NCBI GenBank assembly: GCA_036375275.1
Contig: DASUSF010000103.1
Location: 1 to 18,348, forward strand
Source: DASUSF01 sp036375275
Lineage (GTDB): Bacteria > Pseudomonadota > Alphaproteobacteria > Geminicoccales > Geminicoccaceae
Direction: 5' to 3'
Length of the DNA: 18,348 bases
Below are positions 1-7,346 of the stretch, piece after piece (within the stretch, counting starts at the first letter, position 1; each line of letters opens with the position of its first letter). Both the position numbers and the translations under genes were made by a program. The notes beneath the pieces were generated by a model, which was not told the DNA's origin, did not search any database, and saw only the letters and a list, made by a program, of their open reading frames with translations.

Positions 1-459
1 ACCTACCGGATCTATGCCGCCGCGTTCGCGCTGGCCATGATCGGGCTGCTGTGGCTGTTCCTCAACCGGACGCCCTATGGCGCGGTGATCAAGGCGGGCG
101 CGCACGACAGCGAGATGGTCCGCGCGCTCGGCTACAACCTCAGGCGGCTCCGGCTCATGGTCTTCGGCTTCGGCTGCGCCCTCGCCGGCATCGCCGGGAT
201 CATCATGGCGCCGATCTGGGGCGTGCGCCCGGTGGTCGGCGTAGACGCCGTGATCCCGGCGTTCGTGATCATCGTGCTCGGCGGGGTCGGCAGCTTCTGG
301 GGAGCGGTCAGCGCGGGGCTGCTGGTCGGGCTGGTGGTCGGCCTCAGCGCCGCGTTCGTCACCGAGTGGTCGCTGCTCTCGATGTACCTCCTGCTCCTCG
401 CCGTCGTCATCTTCCGCCCGCGCGGGCTGGCCGGCAAGGCCAGCGTGCTGGAGCGCTAG
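1..459 (+). CDS. livH: Branched-chain amino acid ABC transporter permease (LivH type), 5'-truncated
   Basis: The reading frame is already open at base 1, so the gene starts outside the window; about 152 C-terminal codons are present, ending at TAG 457-459. LivH-type permeases form one half of the inner-membrane channel of HAAT-family importers for branched-chain amino acids and related compounds. The visible part has the family's hallmarks: the cytoplasmic coupling-loop segment with 'MVRALGYN', then hydrophobic helices containing 'VFGFGCALAGIAGI', 'VIPAFVIIVLGGVGSFWGA' and a last membrane helix before 'RPRGLAGK'. The livM-like gene starts three bases after its stop, which supports one operon. 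The real substrate cannot be read from the sequence; amides, urea and aromatic acids are all moved by relatives of this family. Confidence 0.93.
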   Translation, partial: TYRIYAAAFALAMIGLLWLFLNRTPYGAVIKAGAHDSEMVRALGYNLRRLRLMVFGFGCALAGIAGIIMAPIWGVRPVVGVDAVIPAFVIIVLGGVGSFWGAVSAGLLVGLVVGLSAAFVTEWSLLSMYLLLLAVVIFRPRGLAGKASVLER

Positions 460-461
460 GC

Positions 462-1481
462 ATGGGCCGGCGCGATGGCGGGCTGCGGAACCTCCTGAAC
501 GCGCCGCTGCTCGCGAGCTTCCTCGCCTTCGGCACCATGCCGCTCTGGATCGAGGCGGTCGGGCTCTACCAGTACATCGGGCTCGAGATCATGATCTGGG
601 TGATCTTCGCCCTCGGCTACAATCTGCTCCTCGGCTACACCGGCCTGCCCTCCTTCGGCCATGGCGCCTTCCTCGGCGTCGGCGCCTACGCCTTCGGGCT
701 CACCCAGTTCAACCTGGCGGACAACCTCTGGCTCTCGCTCCTCGGCGCCGTCCTGGCGAGCACGGCGCTCGGCGGCTTCGTGGCGCTGTTCATCTCGCAC
801 CGGCGCGGCATCTACTATGCGCTCATGACCATTGCCTTCGGCCAGATCTTCTTCTTCGTGGCCAGCAAGTGGACCTCGGTGACGGGCGGCGAGGACGGGC
901 TGCTCGACATCCGGCGGCTGCCGCTGGAACTTGGCGTTGCGCGCATCGAGCTCACCGCGACCGCATCGCTGACCTGGTTCGCGTTCGCGCTCTACGTGGT
1001 CGTGGTCGTGCTCCTGTGGCGGCTGGTGAACGCTCCCTTCGGCAAGGTCCTGAAGGCGATCAAGCAGAACGAGACGCGCTGCTCGTTCCTCGGCTACAAC
1101 GTGGTCCTCTACAAGTGGGCCGCGTTCACGATCTCCTGCGCGATCGCCGGGCTCGCCGGCGGCCTCTTCGCGATGGCTCAGCAGGGCGCCTACATCCAGA
1201 TCATGAGCCTGCAATGGTCCGGCATCGTCGTCCTGATGACGCTGATCGGCGGCGGCTTCGTGAGCTTCTGGGGGCCCGTGCTCGGCGTCATCCTGTACTT
1301 CGTCGCCCGCGACGTCCTGGGCGCCTACACCGAGACCTGGCTGCTCTGGTTCGGCCTGATGTTCATGGCCGTGGTCATGTTCAAGCCGGACGGGCTCGCC
1401 GGCATCTGGCTGGACGCCGCCGGCCGGCTCCGCCACCGCCGCAAGGCCGGGGCCGGGCCGCGCCCGGTGCCGGCCGAGTAG
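462..1481 (+). CDS. livM: Branched-chain amino acid ABC transporter permease (LivM type)
   Basis: A 339-residue inner-membrane permease, the partner of the LivH-type subunit in the transport channel. Family motifs are clear: 'GYTGLPSFGHGAFLGVGAYA' in the N-terminal half, the GIYYALMTIAFGQ segment, the coupling-loop sequence 'LKAIKQNETRCSFLGYN', and 'LIGGGFVSFWGPVLGV' followed by 'FKPDGLAGIW' near the C-terminus. Roughly eight or nine hydrophobic segments are visible. The open frame extends upstream inside livH, but that part is out-of-frame shadow. I chose ATG 462, three bases after the livH stop; ATG 538 is a less likely alternative because it would remove the first hydrophobic segment. The last 20 residues or so are Arg/Pro-rich and probably cytoplasmic. 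Confidence 0.93.
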   Translation: MGRRDGGLRNLLNAPLLASFLAFGTMPLWIEAVGLYQYIGLEIMIWVIFALGYNLLLGYTGLPSFGHGAFLGVGAYAFGLTQFNLADNLWLSLLGAVLASTALGGFVALFISHRRGIYYALMTIAFGQIFFFVASKWTSVTGGEDGLLDIRRLPLELGVARIELTATASLTWFAFALYVVVVVLLWRLVNAPFGKVLKAIKQNETRCSFLGYNVVLYKWAAFTISCAIAGLAGGLFAMAQQGAYIQIMSLQWSGIVVLMTLIGGGFVSFWGPVLGVILYFVARDVLGAYTETWLLWFGLMFMAVVMFKPDGLAGIWLDAAGRLRHRRKAGAGPRPVPAE

Positions 1482-1487
1482 TTCCGG

Positions 1488-2231
1488 ATGCCGCTGTTCG
1501 AGGCCCACCACCTGCACAAGCGCTTCGGCGCCCAGGTCGTCCTCGAGGACATCACGCTCGCCTTCGAGGAGGGCCGGCTCTCGGGCATCATGGGGCCCAA
1601 CGGGGCCGGCAAGACGACCTGCTTCAACGTCCTGACCGGCCGCTACAGGCCGGACCGCGGCCGGGTCGTGTTCGACGGCGTGGACATCACCGGCCGGTCG
1701 CCACACGCCATCGCGCGCCAGGGGATCGCGCGGTCCTTCCAGCTCATGAACCTGTTCGACGACTACACAGCGCTTGAGAACGTGCTGCTCGCGCTGCCCG
1801 AGGTGCGCCGGCGCGGCCTCGACTGCTGGCGCCCGCTGCTCGACGACGCGGACGCCCGGGAGCGCGCCGTGCAGGTCCTGCGCGACGTGGGCCTCGCCGA
1901 GCGGAGCCTCGAGCCGGCGAAGCGGCTCGCCTACGGCGAGCGGCGCGCGCTCGAGATCGGCGTGGCGCTCGCGGCCAGGCCGAAGATCCTCTTCCTCGAC
2001 GAGCCCACGGCGGGGCTCGGGATGGCGGGGACGGAACGGCTCATGGAGCTCGTGCTCGAGCTGAAGCAGCGCTACACGATCGTCATCATCGAGCACGACA
2101 TGCGGTTCCTCTTCCGCCTCGCGGACACGATCTCGGTCATCCACTGGGGCCAGGTCATCGCCGAGGGGACCCCGGAGGAGCTCCGCGCCGACCCCTGGGT
2201 CAGCGCCTCCGACCTCGGGGGCGGGGCCTGA
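1488..2231 (+). CDS. livG: Branched-chain amino acid ABC transporter ATP-binding protein (LivG type)
   Basis: A 247-residue ATPase that powers the LivHM channel from the cytoplasmic face. Walker A GPNGAGKT lies at residues 36-43, the Q-loop 'SFQ' at about 83-85, a LivG-style signature 'LAYGERR' at about 147-153 in place of LSGGQ, Walker B 'ILFLDE' at 167-172, and the switch His at 203 ('IEHD'). LivG proteins normally carry a YG-type signature, so this is not a defect. Length matches the family (about 250). The start is six bases after the livM stop with no strong ribosome site, which suggests translational coupling. The TGA at 2229-2231 overlaps the livF ATG by one base. Confidence 0.95.
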   Translation: MPLFEAHHLHKRFGAQVVLEDITLAFEEGRLSGIMGPNGAGKTTCFNVLTGRYRPDRGRVVFDGVDITGRSPHAIARQGIARSFQLMNLFDDYTALENVLLALPEVRRRGLDCWRPLLDDADARERAVQVLRDVGLAERSLEPAKRLAYGERRALEIGVALAARPKILFLDEPTAGLGMAGTERLMELVLELKQRYTIVIIEHDMRFLFRLADTISVIHWGQVIAEGTPEELRADPWVSASDLGGGA

Positions 2232-2929
2232 TGCTCGAGCTCGAGCGGGTCGACGCCGCGTACGGCGAGACCCAGGTGCTGTTCGACGTCTCGCTCGAGG
2301 TCGGCGCGGGCGAGGTCGTGGCGCTGCTCGGCGCCAACGGCGCCGGCAAGACCACCACGCTGCGCGCGATCCTCGGCCTCACGCCGGCGACGGCCGGCAC
2401 CGTCCGCTTCAAGGGCCGCGACATCACCCGCCTCGCGACCCACCTCATCGCCCGGCAGGGCATCGGCTGGGTCCCGGACGACCGCCGCGTCTTCCCGACG
2501 CTCAGCGTCGAGCGCAACCTCGCCATCGCCCGCAAGCCGAGCCCGTTCAAGCGCTGGAGCATGGCCGAGGTGGGCGAGCTGTTCACGGCGCTCCCGCACC
2601 TCATGCAGCGCAGCGCCGAGAACCTGTCCGGCGGCGAGATGCAGATGGTCGCGATCTCGCGGGCGCTGATGGGCGGCCCGGCCCTGCTCCTCCTCGACGA
2701 GCCGTCCCAGGGGCTCGCCCCCAAGATCGTGCAGGACGTGATGCGGACCATCCGCCGCACCAGGGACGAGGGCATTTCGGTGCTGCTGGTCGAGCAGCAC
2801 GCCCGGAACGCGCTCGAGGTCGCCGACCGGACCTACGTGATGGACCTCGGGCGGATCGTCCACGAGGGCCCGGCGCGGGCCCTCCTCGACGACCCGGAGC
2901 TCGCCGTTCGGCTGGTGGGGGAACGATGA
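2231..2929 (+). CDS. livF: Branched-chain amino acid ABC transporter ATP-binding protein (LivF type)
   Basis: A 232-residue ATPase, the usual partner of LivG in HAAT importers. It has Walker A GANGAGKT (34-41), a full signature LSGGE (132-136), Walker B 'LLLLDE' (152-157) followed by the LivF-typical 'PSQGLAP', and the switch His at 190 ('VEQH'). The segment 'GWVPDDRRVFPTLSVERNL' at 79-97 is characteristic of LivF. The ATG overlaps the livG stop by one base (TGATG), and its own stop overlaps the next start by four bases (ATGA). Both overlaps point to coupled translation within one operon. Confidence 0.95.
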   Translation: MLELERVDAAYGETQVLFDVSLEVGAGEVVALLGANGAGKTTTLRAILGLTPATAGTVRFKGRDITRLATHLIARQGIGWVPDDRRVFPTLSVERNLAIARKPSPFKRWSMAEVGELFTALPHLMQRSAENLSGGEMQMVAISRALMGGPALLLLDEPSQGLAPKIVQDVMRTIRRTRDEGISVLLVEQHARNALEVADRTYVMDLGRIVHEGPARALLDDPELAVRLVGER

Positions 2930-3576
2930 CCCTGCTCGCGGTCGAGGGGCTCGAGAAGGCGTACACGCTGGGCCTGCTGCGCCGGCAGGTCACGTTCTCG
3001 CTGCACGCCGACTTCCGGATCGATGAGCCGGCGGTGGTCGGGGTCATGGGGCCCAACGGCTCCGGCAAGACGACGCTGTTCGAGCTGATCACCGGCAGCA
3101 ACCTGCCGAGCGCCGGCCGCGTGCTGTGCTGCGGCAAGGACATCCACCGGGTGCGTGCGGACGAGCGCGACCGGCTCGCCATCCACTACCACCAGGCCTA
3201 CCAGGTGCGGCGGTTCGCGAGCCGCCTGCCCAACCTCATGCTGGATCGCGCCGGCTCGGACTACCCGATGGTGCACCTGTTCGACGAGCCTCAGTTCAAC
3301 ACGCAGGACGGCTACATCGGGTTCATGCTCAACTTCTTCAGGAAGCTGCGGGGCGAGGGCCGGCTGGTGTTCCTCTGCCTGCACCCGCACGAGCCCTACC
3401 ATCTGGAGATCCTGCGCGAGGTCTGCGAGCGCTACCTGTTCGTCTTCCGGGGCACGGTCACGGAGGCGCCGGGCTTCAGGGCGCTGCTCGAGGACGATCG
3501 CGTGCGCGCGTACCTCGGCCGGCTCGCGGAACCGTACCTTTCCCCGAGCGCTGAGGCGGGCGCGCGTCCCGCTTGA
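2926..3576 (+). CDS. Third ABC-type ATPase of the transporter operon, lacking the ABC signature
   Basis: A 216-residue protein with a good Walker A (GPNGSGKT, 42-49), a Q-loop-like 'YHQAYQ' at 88-93 and a Walker-B-like 'VHLFDE' at 116-121. No LSGG or YG-type signature lies between them: only about 68 residues separate Walker A from Walker B, against roughly 110-120 in LivG and LivF, so the helical subdomain looks deleted or remodelled. There is a candidate switch His at 153 or 155 ('CLHPHEPYH'). The four-base overlap with livF makes it part of the importer operon. It could be a regulator or accessory partner of the transporter that binds ATP without forming a standard catalytic dimer, or a decayed ATPase. 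The frame is intact with no internal stop, which favours a retained function. Which function is unknown. Confidence 0.85.
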   Translation: MTLLAVEGLEKAYTLGLLRRQVTFSLHADFRIDEPAVVGVMGPNGSGKTTLFELITGSNLPSAGRVLCCGKDIHRVRADERDRLAIHYHQAYQVRRFASRLPNLMLDRAGSDYPMVHLFDEPQFNTQDGYIGFMLNFFRKLRGEGRLVFLCLHPHEPYHLEILREVCERYLFVFRGTVTEAPGFRALLEDDRVRAYLGRLAEPYLSPSAEAGARPA

Positions 3577-4244
3577 TCAGGCGGGGTGGGCCGAGACGAG
3601 GACCCCGCCCGCCGTCCGCGGTTCTTCCACACGGCCAGACCCAGCACGCCGAGCGCCGCCGCGGGCTGGACGAGGTCCTGGTGGATGGCGAGGACCCAGG
3701 CGGTCGCCCCGGCGACGAGGGTCCAGAGCAGCGGGATCAGGGTCAGGCGAAGCGGCGTCGGCCCGTCGGTCAGCAGCAGCAGGCCGAGGGTGAATACCGC
3801 AGTCGGGCCGGGAGCCAGTCCGACCAGGCGCACGCTCTCCCAGCCGTGGCCCGTGAGCAGATCGGCGAGCGGCCAGCCGAGCGTCGCGGTGAGCGTCACG
3901 CCGAGGCCCGCCCACCCGAAGGCATCGGCGTGGAAGTGGAAGACGAGCCCCCGCCGGGCGACGCCGGTCCAGGCGAGGAGCAGCCCCTGCAGGACGAAGA
4001 AGACGGCGTAGACCGGGGCGGCGAAGTTGATCGTCGCGAACTGCAGGTAGTGGTAGCCGTAGCCGGTCCACAGCCAGCCGGCCGCCAGGAGCCCGGCGAT
4101 CACCCGGTCGCCGGGCCGGACCGGCCGAAGGGTCAGGAGGATCGCGGCGAGCGCGAGGAGCCAGGCGAGGACCGGCAGCGGCCAGAGGGCGCGGTTGTAC
4201 TGCGCGAAGTTTGAGAAGAGGACGTCCGCGGTGAACGGCAGCAT
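3432..4244 (-). CDS. DUF6064-like integral membrane protein with a doubtful C-terminal end
   Basis: As read, 270 residues from ATG 4244, which has an AGGAG ribosome site about ten bases upstream. The start 'MLPFTADVLFSNFAQYN' and the string of hydrophobic segments up to residue 205 resemble the DUF6064 family of small membrane proteins; no biochemical function is known to me. At least six membrane segments are visible, with 'GYGYHYLQFATIN' and 'FHFHADAFGW' between them. After 'VWKNRG' (residue 210) the last 60 residues are Arg/Ser/Pro-rich and run antisense through 145 bases of the preceding plus-strand ATPase gene. That looks like read-through past the true end. Shifting by one base near 3610 gives a stop at 3577-3579, directly abutting the convergent gene. 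It lies 71 bases downstream of the aldo/keto reductase and is probably co-transcribed. Confidence 0.7.
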   Translation of the reverse strand: MLPFTADVLFSNFAQYNRALWPLPVLAWLLALAAILLTLRPVRPGDRVIAGLLAAGWLWTGYGYHYLQFATINFAAPVYAVFFVLQGLLLAWTGVARRGLVFHFHADAFGWAGLGVTLTATLGWPLADLLTGHGWESVRLVGLAPGPTAVFTLGLLLLTDGPTPLRLTLIPLLWTLVAGATAWVLAIHQDLVQPAAALGVLGLAVWKNRGRRAGSSSRPTPPDQAGRAPASALGERYGSASRPRYARTRSSSSSALKPGASVTVPRKTNR

Positions 4245-4315
4245 CGTGCTCGGCTCCTGGCGGGATGGCTGCCACGCGACACCGCGCGCGCTGACCCGGA
4301 CCTCGAGGTCGGCCC

Positions 4316-5266
4316 CTACAGGCTCTCGACGTAGCGGATCATCCGCGTCCGCATTGCCGGGTCGGGCAGTCGGCCATGGAGGGCGCCCATGTTCTCCTGC
4401 ATGTGGTCGACCCGCGAAGTCGCCGGAATCGCGCAGGTGACCGCAGGATGTGAGACGATGAACTTGAGCAAGAACTCGGCCCAGTTGGCGCAGTCGAACT
4501 CCCCCGCCCATTCGGGCAGCGGATGGCGCTCGAACAGCCGGAACAGCTGCTTGCGCCGGAACGGCCGGTTGATCATGACCGCAAGGCCGCGCTCGGCGGC
4601 GAGCGGCAAGACACGCCGCTCCGCCTCGCGGTCGAGGATGTTGTAGGTGAACTGCACGGCGTCGAGCGGCTGCTCGGCCATCGTCTTCTCGAAGGCTTCG
4701 TGGCGCCGGCCGTGCGACGTGGTCATGCCGATGTAGCGGATCCTGCCCTCGGCCTTGTCCTCCAGGAGCGTCTCCAGGTGGCTCTCCCAGTTCAGCATGT
4801 TGTGGATCTGCATGAGGTCGAACCGCTCCAGTCCCCAGAGCTCCCGCGACTCCGCCATCTGGCCGGGCCCCAGCCACTTCAGCGGCGTCCACACCTTGGT
4901 CGCGGAGAACAGCGCACCGGTGTTCTCGAGGTGCGCGAGGCAGTAGCCGATCACCTCCTCGGACGTGCCGTACATCGGCGACGAATCGATCACGCCGCCG
5001 CCCTTCTCGAAAAAGGCGCGCAGAACCTCGACGCGTTGGTCGCGGAGCTCCTGATCGTCGCCGACGTTGAAGGTGATCCACGAGCCCATGCCGATCGCCG
5101 GCACCCGCTCGCCGGTGGCGGGAAACACTTTCGTCAGCATCGGCCCCGGCGCGGGTTGCGCTAAGACGCGGCCCGTCGCCCCGGCTCCGATCGCGCTCGC
5201 CGCACCGATCGCGCCCAGGGAGGCAAGGAACGCCCGCCGGCTCGGGTCTCGAGGCGTTCGCGGCAT
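4316..5266 (-). CDS. Tat-exported aldo/keto reductase
   Basis: A 316-residue NAD(P)H-dependent oxidoreductase of the AKR fold. The N-terminus carries a twin-arginine signal: 'SRRAFLA' at 9-15, a hydrophobic Ala/Gly-rich stretch to about 33, and a likely cleavage site after 'VLAQPA'. The AKR catalytic tetrad is visible as Asp94 and Tyr99 ('DSSPMYG'), Lys124 ('ATKVW') and His155 ('MQIHN'). The beta-alpha pattern continues to 'HPAVTCAIPATSRVDHMQEN' near the C-terminus, which is the cofactor-binding region. Tat transport would carry it folded with cofactor to the periplasm. The start has a GGAAG ribosome site seven bases upstream. The gene is followed by the DUF6064-like gene on the same strand. 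Substrate is unknown. Confidence 0.9.
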   Translation of the reverse strand: MPRTPRDPSRRAFLASLGAIGAASAIGAGATGRVLAQPAPGPMLTKVFPATGERVPAIGMGSWITFNVGDDQELRDQRVEVLRAFFEKGGGVIDSSPMYGTSEEVIGYCLAHLENTGALFSATKVWTPLKWLGPGQMAESRELWGLERFDLMQIHNMLNWESHLETLLEDKAEGRIRYIGMTTSHGRRHEAFEKTMAEQPLDAVQFTYNILDREAERRVLPLAAERGLAVMINRPFRRKQLFRLFERHPLPEWAGEFDCANWAEFLLKFIVSHPAVTCAIPATSRVDHMQENMGALHGRLPDPAMRTRMIRYVESL

Positions 5267-5471
5267 GTTGTGCTTCCGGCTGATTGCTCCTCAGGAGTGG
5301 CAATCTGGTTCGGAGGCCGTCGCGGTCGAGAGGGGGCGGGCCGCCTGCAGGGTACGCCGGTGCCCAGGAGGGCGACACCCGCCGTCCCCGCAGCCGGATC
5401 ACCGCAGGGACGGCCTGTTCGCGCCCGTCCGGAGATCCGCTTGAGCGGCCGGAGCAGACGCTCATGCCGAG

Positions 5472-7199
5472 CTACAGGTCGGCGTACGCCTTCTGCTCCG
5501 CCCGTGCGCCGGGGTGGGTGACGGCGCCGAGGTAGGCCGGGCCGACGGTCTGGGCGTACTTCCACAAGGACCCCGAGCCGTAGGCGGTCTGGCGCGGCTG
5601 CCAGGCGGACCTCCGCCGCTCGAGTTCGTCCTGATCGAGCCCGACCTCGATCGTGCCTTTCTCGGCATCGATGGTGATCGGGTCGCCGTCCCGGAGCAGC
5701 CCGATCGGGCCGCCGACCGCGGCCTCGGGCCCGACGTGGCCGATGCAGAAGCCGCGGGTCGCGCCGGAGAACCGGCCGTCGGTGATCAACGCCACCTTGT
5801 CGCCCATGCCGCGCCCGTAGATCGCGGCGGTCACGCCCAGCATCTCGCGCATGCCGGGGCCGCCCTTCGGCCCCTCGTAGCGGACCACGATCACGTCGCC
5901 GGCCTCGAAGGCGCCCGCCTGGACCGCCTTCATCGCGTCCTCCTCGGAATCGAAGCAGCGGGCCTTGCCCTCGAACTTCAGGCTCTTCAGGCCCGCGACC
6001 TTGACGATTGCCCCTTCCGGCGCGAGCGAGCCCTTGAGGCCGACCACGCCGCCCCAGCTGGTGATCGGCTGCTTCGTCGAGCGGACCACCGGCTGGTCCT
6101 CGTTGAAGGTGATCGACGCTAGGTTCTCCGCGATGGTCTTGCCGGTGACCGTGATGCAGTCGCCATGCAGGTAGCCGCCGTCGAGCAGCGCCTTCATCAG
6201 CATCGGCACGCCGCCGATGTCGTGCAGGTCGCGCATGACGTACTTCCCGGCCGGCTTGAGGTCCGCGATGTAAGGCGTCCTGCGGAAGATCTCGCAGACG
6301 TCCTCCATGTCGAAGTCGATCCCCGCCTCGTGGGCGATCGCCGGGAGGTGGAGGCCGCCGTTGGTCGAGCCGCCCGACGCCGCGACCACCACCGCCGCGT
6401 TCTCGAGCGACTTCCGGGTGACGATGTCGCGCGGCCGGATGCCGTCGGCGAGCAGGCGCATCACCGCCTCGCCCGACGCTTCCGCCCACTGGTCCCGCGC
6501 CTCGTAGGGCGCCGGGGTGCCCGCCGAGCCGGGGAGCGCCAGGCCGATCGCCTCGCTGACGCAGGCCATGGTGTTGGCCGTGAACTGGCCGCCGCAGGCG
6601 CCCGCCGAAGGGCACGCGACCTCCTCCAGCGCATGCAGCTCGTCCTCGCTGATCTCCCCCGCGGCATGCTGGCCGACCGCCTCGAACACATCCTGCACCG
6701 TCACGTCCCGGCCGTTGAACCGGCCGGGCAGGATCGAGCCGCCGTACATGAACACGGCCGGCACGTTGAGGCGGACCATGGCCATCATGATCCCGGGCAG
6801 CGTCTTGTCGCAGCCGGCGAGCCCGACCAGGGCGTCGTAGGCGTGGCCGCGGATCGTGAGCTCGGTCGAATCGGCGATCACTTCCCGCGAGACCAGCGAG
6901 CTCTTCATGCCCTGATGGCCCATGGCGATGCCGTCGGTGACCGTGATCGTGGTGAACTCGCGCGGGGTGCCGCCGGCGGCGGCGACGCCGCGCTTGACCG
7001 CCTGGGCCTGCCGGCCGAGCGCGATGTTGCAGGGCGCCGCCTCGTTCCAGGTCGTGACCACGCCGACGAAGGGCTTCTCGATGTCCTTCCGGGTCAGGCC
7101 CATGGCGAAGTAGTAGGACCGGTTCGGCGCCCGGTCCGGCCCCTCGGTCGCCCAGCGGCTCGGCAGCTTCGCCCTGTCGTAGATGGTGTGCCTGGCCAT
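5472..7199 (-). CDS. ilvD: Dihydroxy-acid dehydratase
   Basis: A 575-residue enzyme that dehydrates 2,3-dihydroxy-acids to 2-oxo acids, the penultimate step of Val and Ile synthesis. Probable iron-sulfur ligands are Cys57 ('APCNIALG'), Cys130 ('AGCDKTLPG') and Cys202 ('CPSAGACGG'), the pattern of the [2Fe-2S] members. 'MYGGSILPG' and 'FSGATRGFCIGHVGPEA' are further IlvD/Edd-family motifs. The frame stays open 38 codons upstream, but I chose ATG 7199 because 'MARHTIYDRAKLPS' matches usual IlvD starts and a GGGAAGGGA ribosome site precedes it. A sugar-acid dehydratase of the same superfamily is a less likely alternative. Confidence 0.93.
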   Translation of the reverse strand: MARHTIYDRAKLPSRWATEGPDRAPNRSYYFAMGLTRKDIEKPFVGVVTTWNEAAPCNIALGRQAQAVKRGVAAAGGTPREFTTITVTDGIAMGHQGMKSSLVSREVIADSTELTIRGHAYDALVGLAGCDKTLPGIMMAMVRLNVPAVFMYGGSILPGRFNGRDVTVQDVFEAVGQHAAGEISEDELHALEEVACPSAGACGGQFTANTMACVSEAIGLALPGSAGTPAPYEARDQWAEASGEAVMRLLADGIRPRDIVTRKSLENAAVVVAASGGSTNGGLHLPAIAHEAGIDFDMEDVCEIFRRTPYIADLKPAGKYVMRDLHDIGGVPMLMKALLDGGYLHGDCITVTGKTIAENLASITFNEDQPVVRSTKQPITSWGGVVGLKGSLAPEGAIVKVAGLKSLKFEGKARCFDSEEDAMKAVQAGAFEAGDVIVVRYEGPKGGPGMREMLGVTAAIYGRGMGDKVALITDGRFSGATRGFCIGHVGPEAAVGGPIGLLRDGDPITIDAEKGTIEVGLDQDELERRRSAWQPRQTAYGSGSLWKYAQTVGPAYLGAVTHPGARAEQKAYADL

Positions 7200-7346
7200 C
7201 GTCCCTTCCCCGGCTCTGGTCGTTGGCTGCGGAAGATAGTCGGCGGCCGCGAAATTGGCTAGGCGGCCGCTCTTGATGGGTCTGGGAGTTCTCAAACCTG
7301 TGCGGCTGCCCATATTCTGCTAACCATCCTGCTTTATGACGAGCCC
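7200..7346. promoter_or_regulatory. Divergent ilvD/dnaJ-like intergenic region with paired palindromes
   Basis: This 147-base spacer must hold promoters for both flanking genes. Two identical GGCGGCCGC elements, each containing the 8-base palindrome GCGGCCGC, lie at 7242-7250 and 7262-7270, exactly 20 bases apart. Toward dnaJ, TTCTCA (7289-7294) and TATTCT (7313-7318) with an 18-base spacer form a weak sigma-70-like pair. CCCATAT at 7309-7315 resembles a heat-shock -10 element, but no good -35 element lies at the right distance. These promoter readings are tentative. Confidence 0.35.

Noticed and set aside
1948..1953. Defective ABC signature in the LivG-like protein
   Set aside because: A YG-type signature in this position is normal for LivG, so it is not a lesion.
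456..2144. A 562-codon open frame antisense to livM and livG
   Set aside because: High GC leaves antisense frames open; its translation is charged, low in hydrophobic core and has no motif, while the sense genes are textbook Liv subunits.
5429..5452. Possible terminator after ilvD: CCGC-TTGA-GCGG with outer CCGG arms
   Set aside because: The inner stem has only four pairs, the outer arms need a four-base bulge and no T-tract follows.
7271..7315. Heat-shock promoter for the dnaJ-like gene (CTTGAT at 7272-7277 and CCCATAT at 7309-7315)
   Set aside because: The spacing is about 31 bases, far too long for sigma-32-type promoters.
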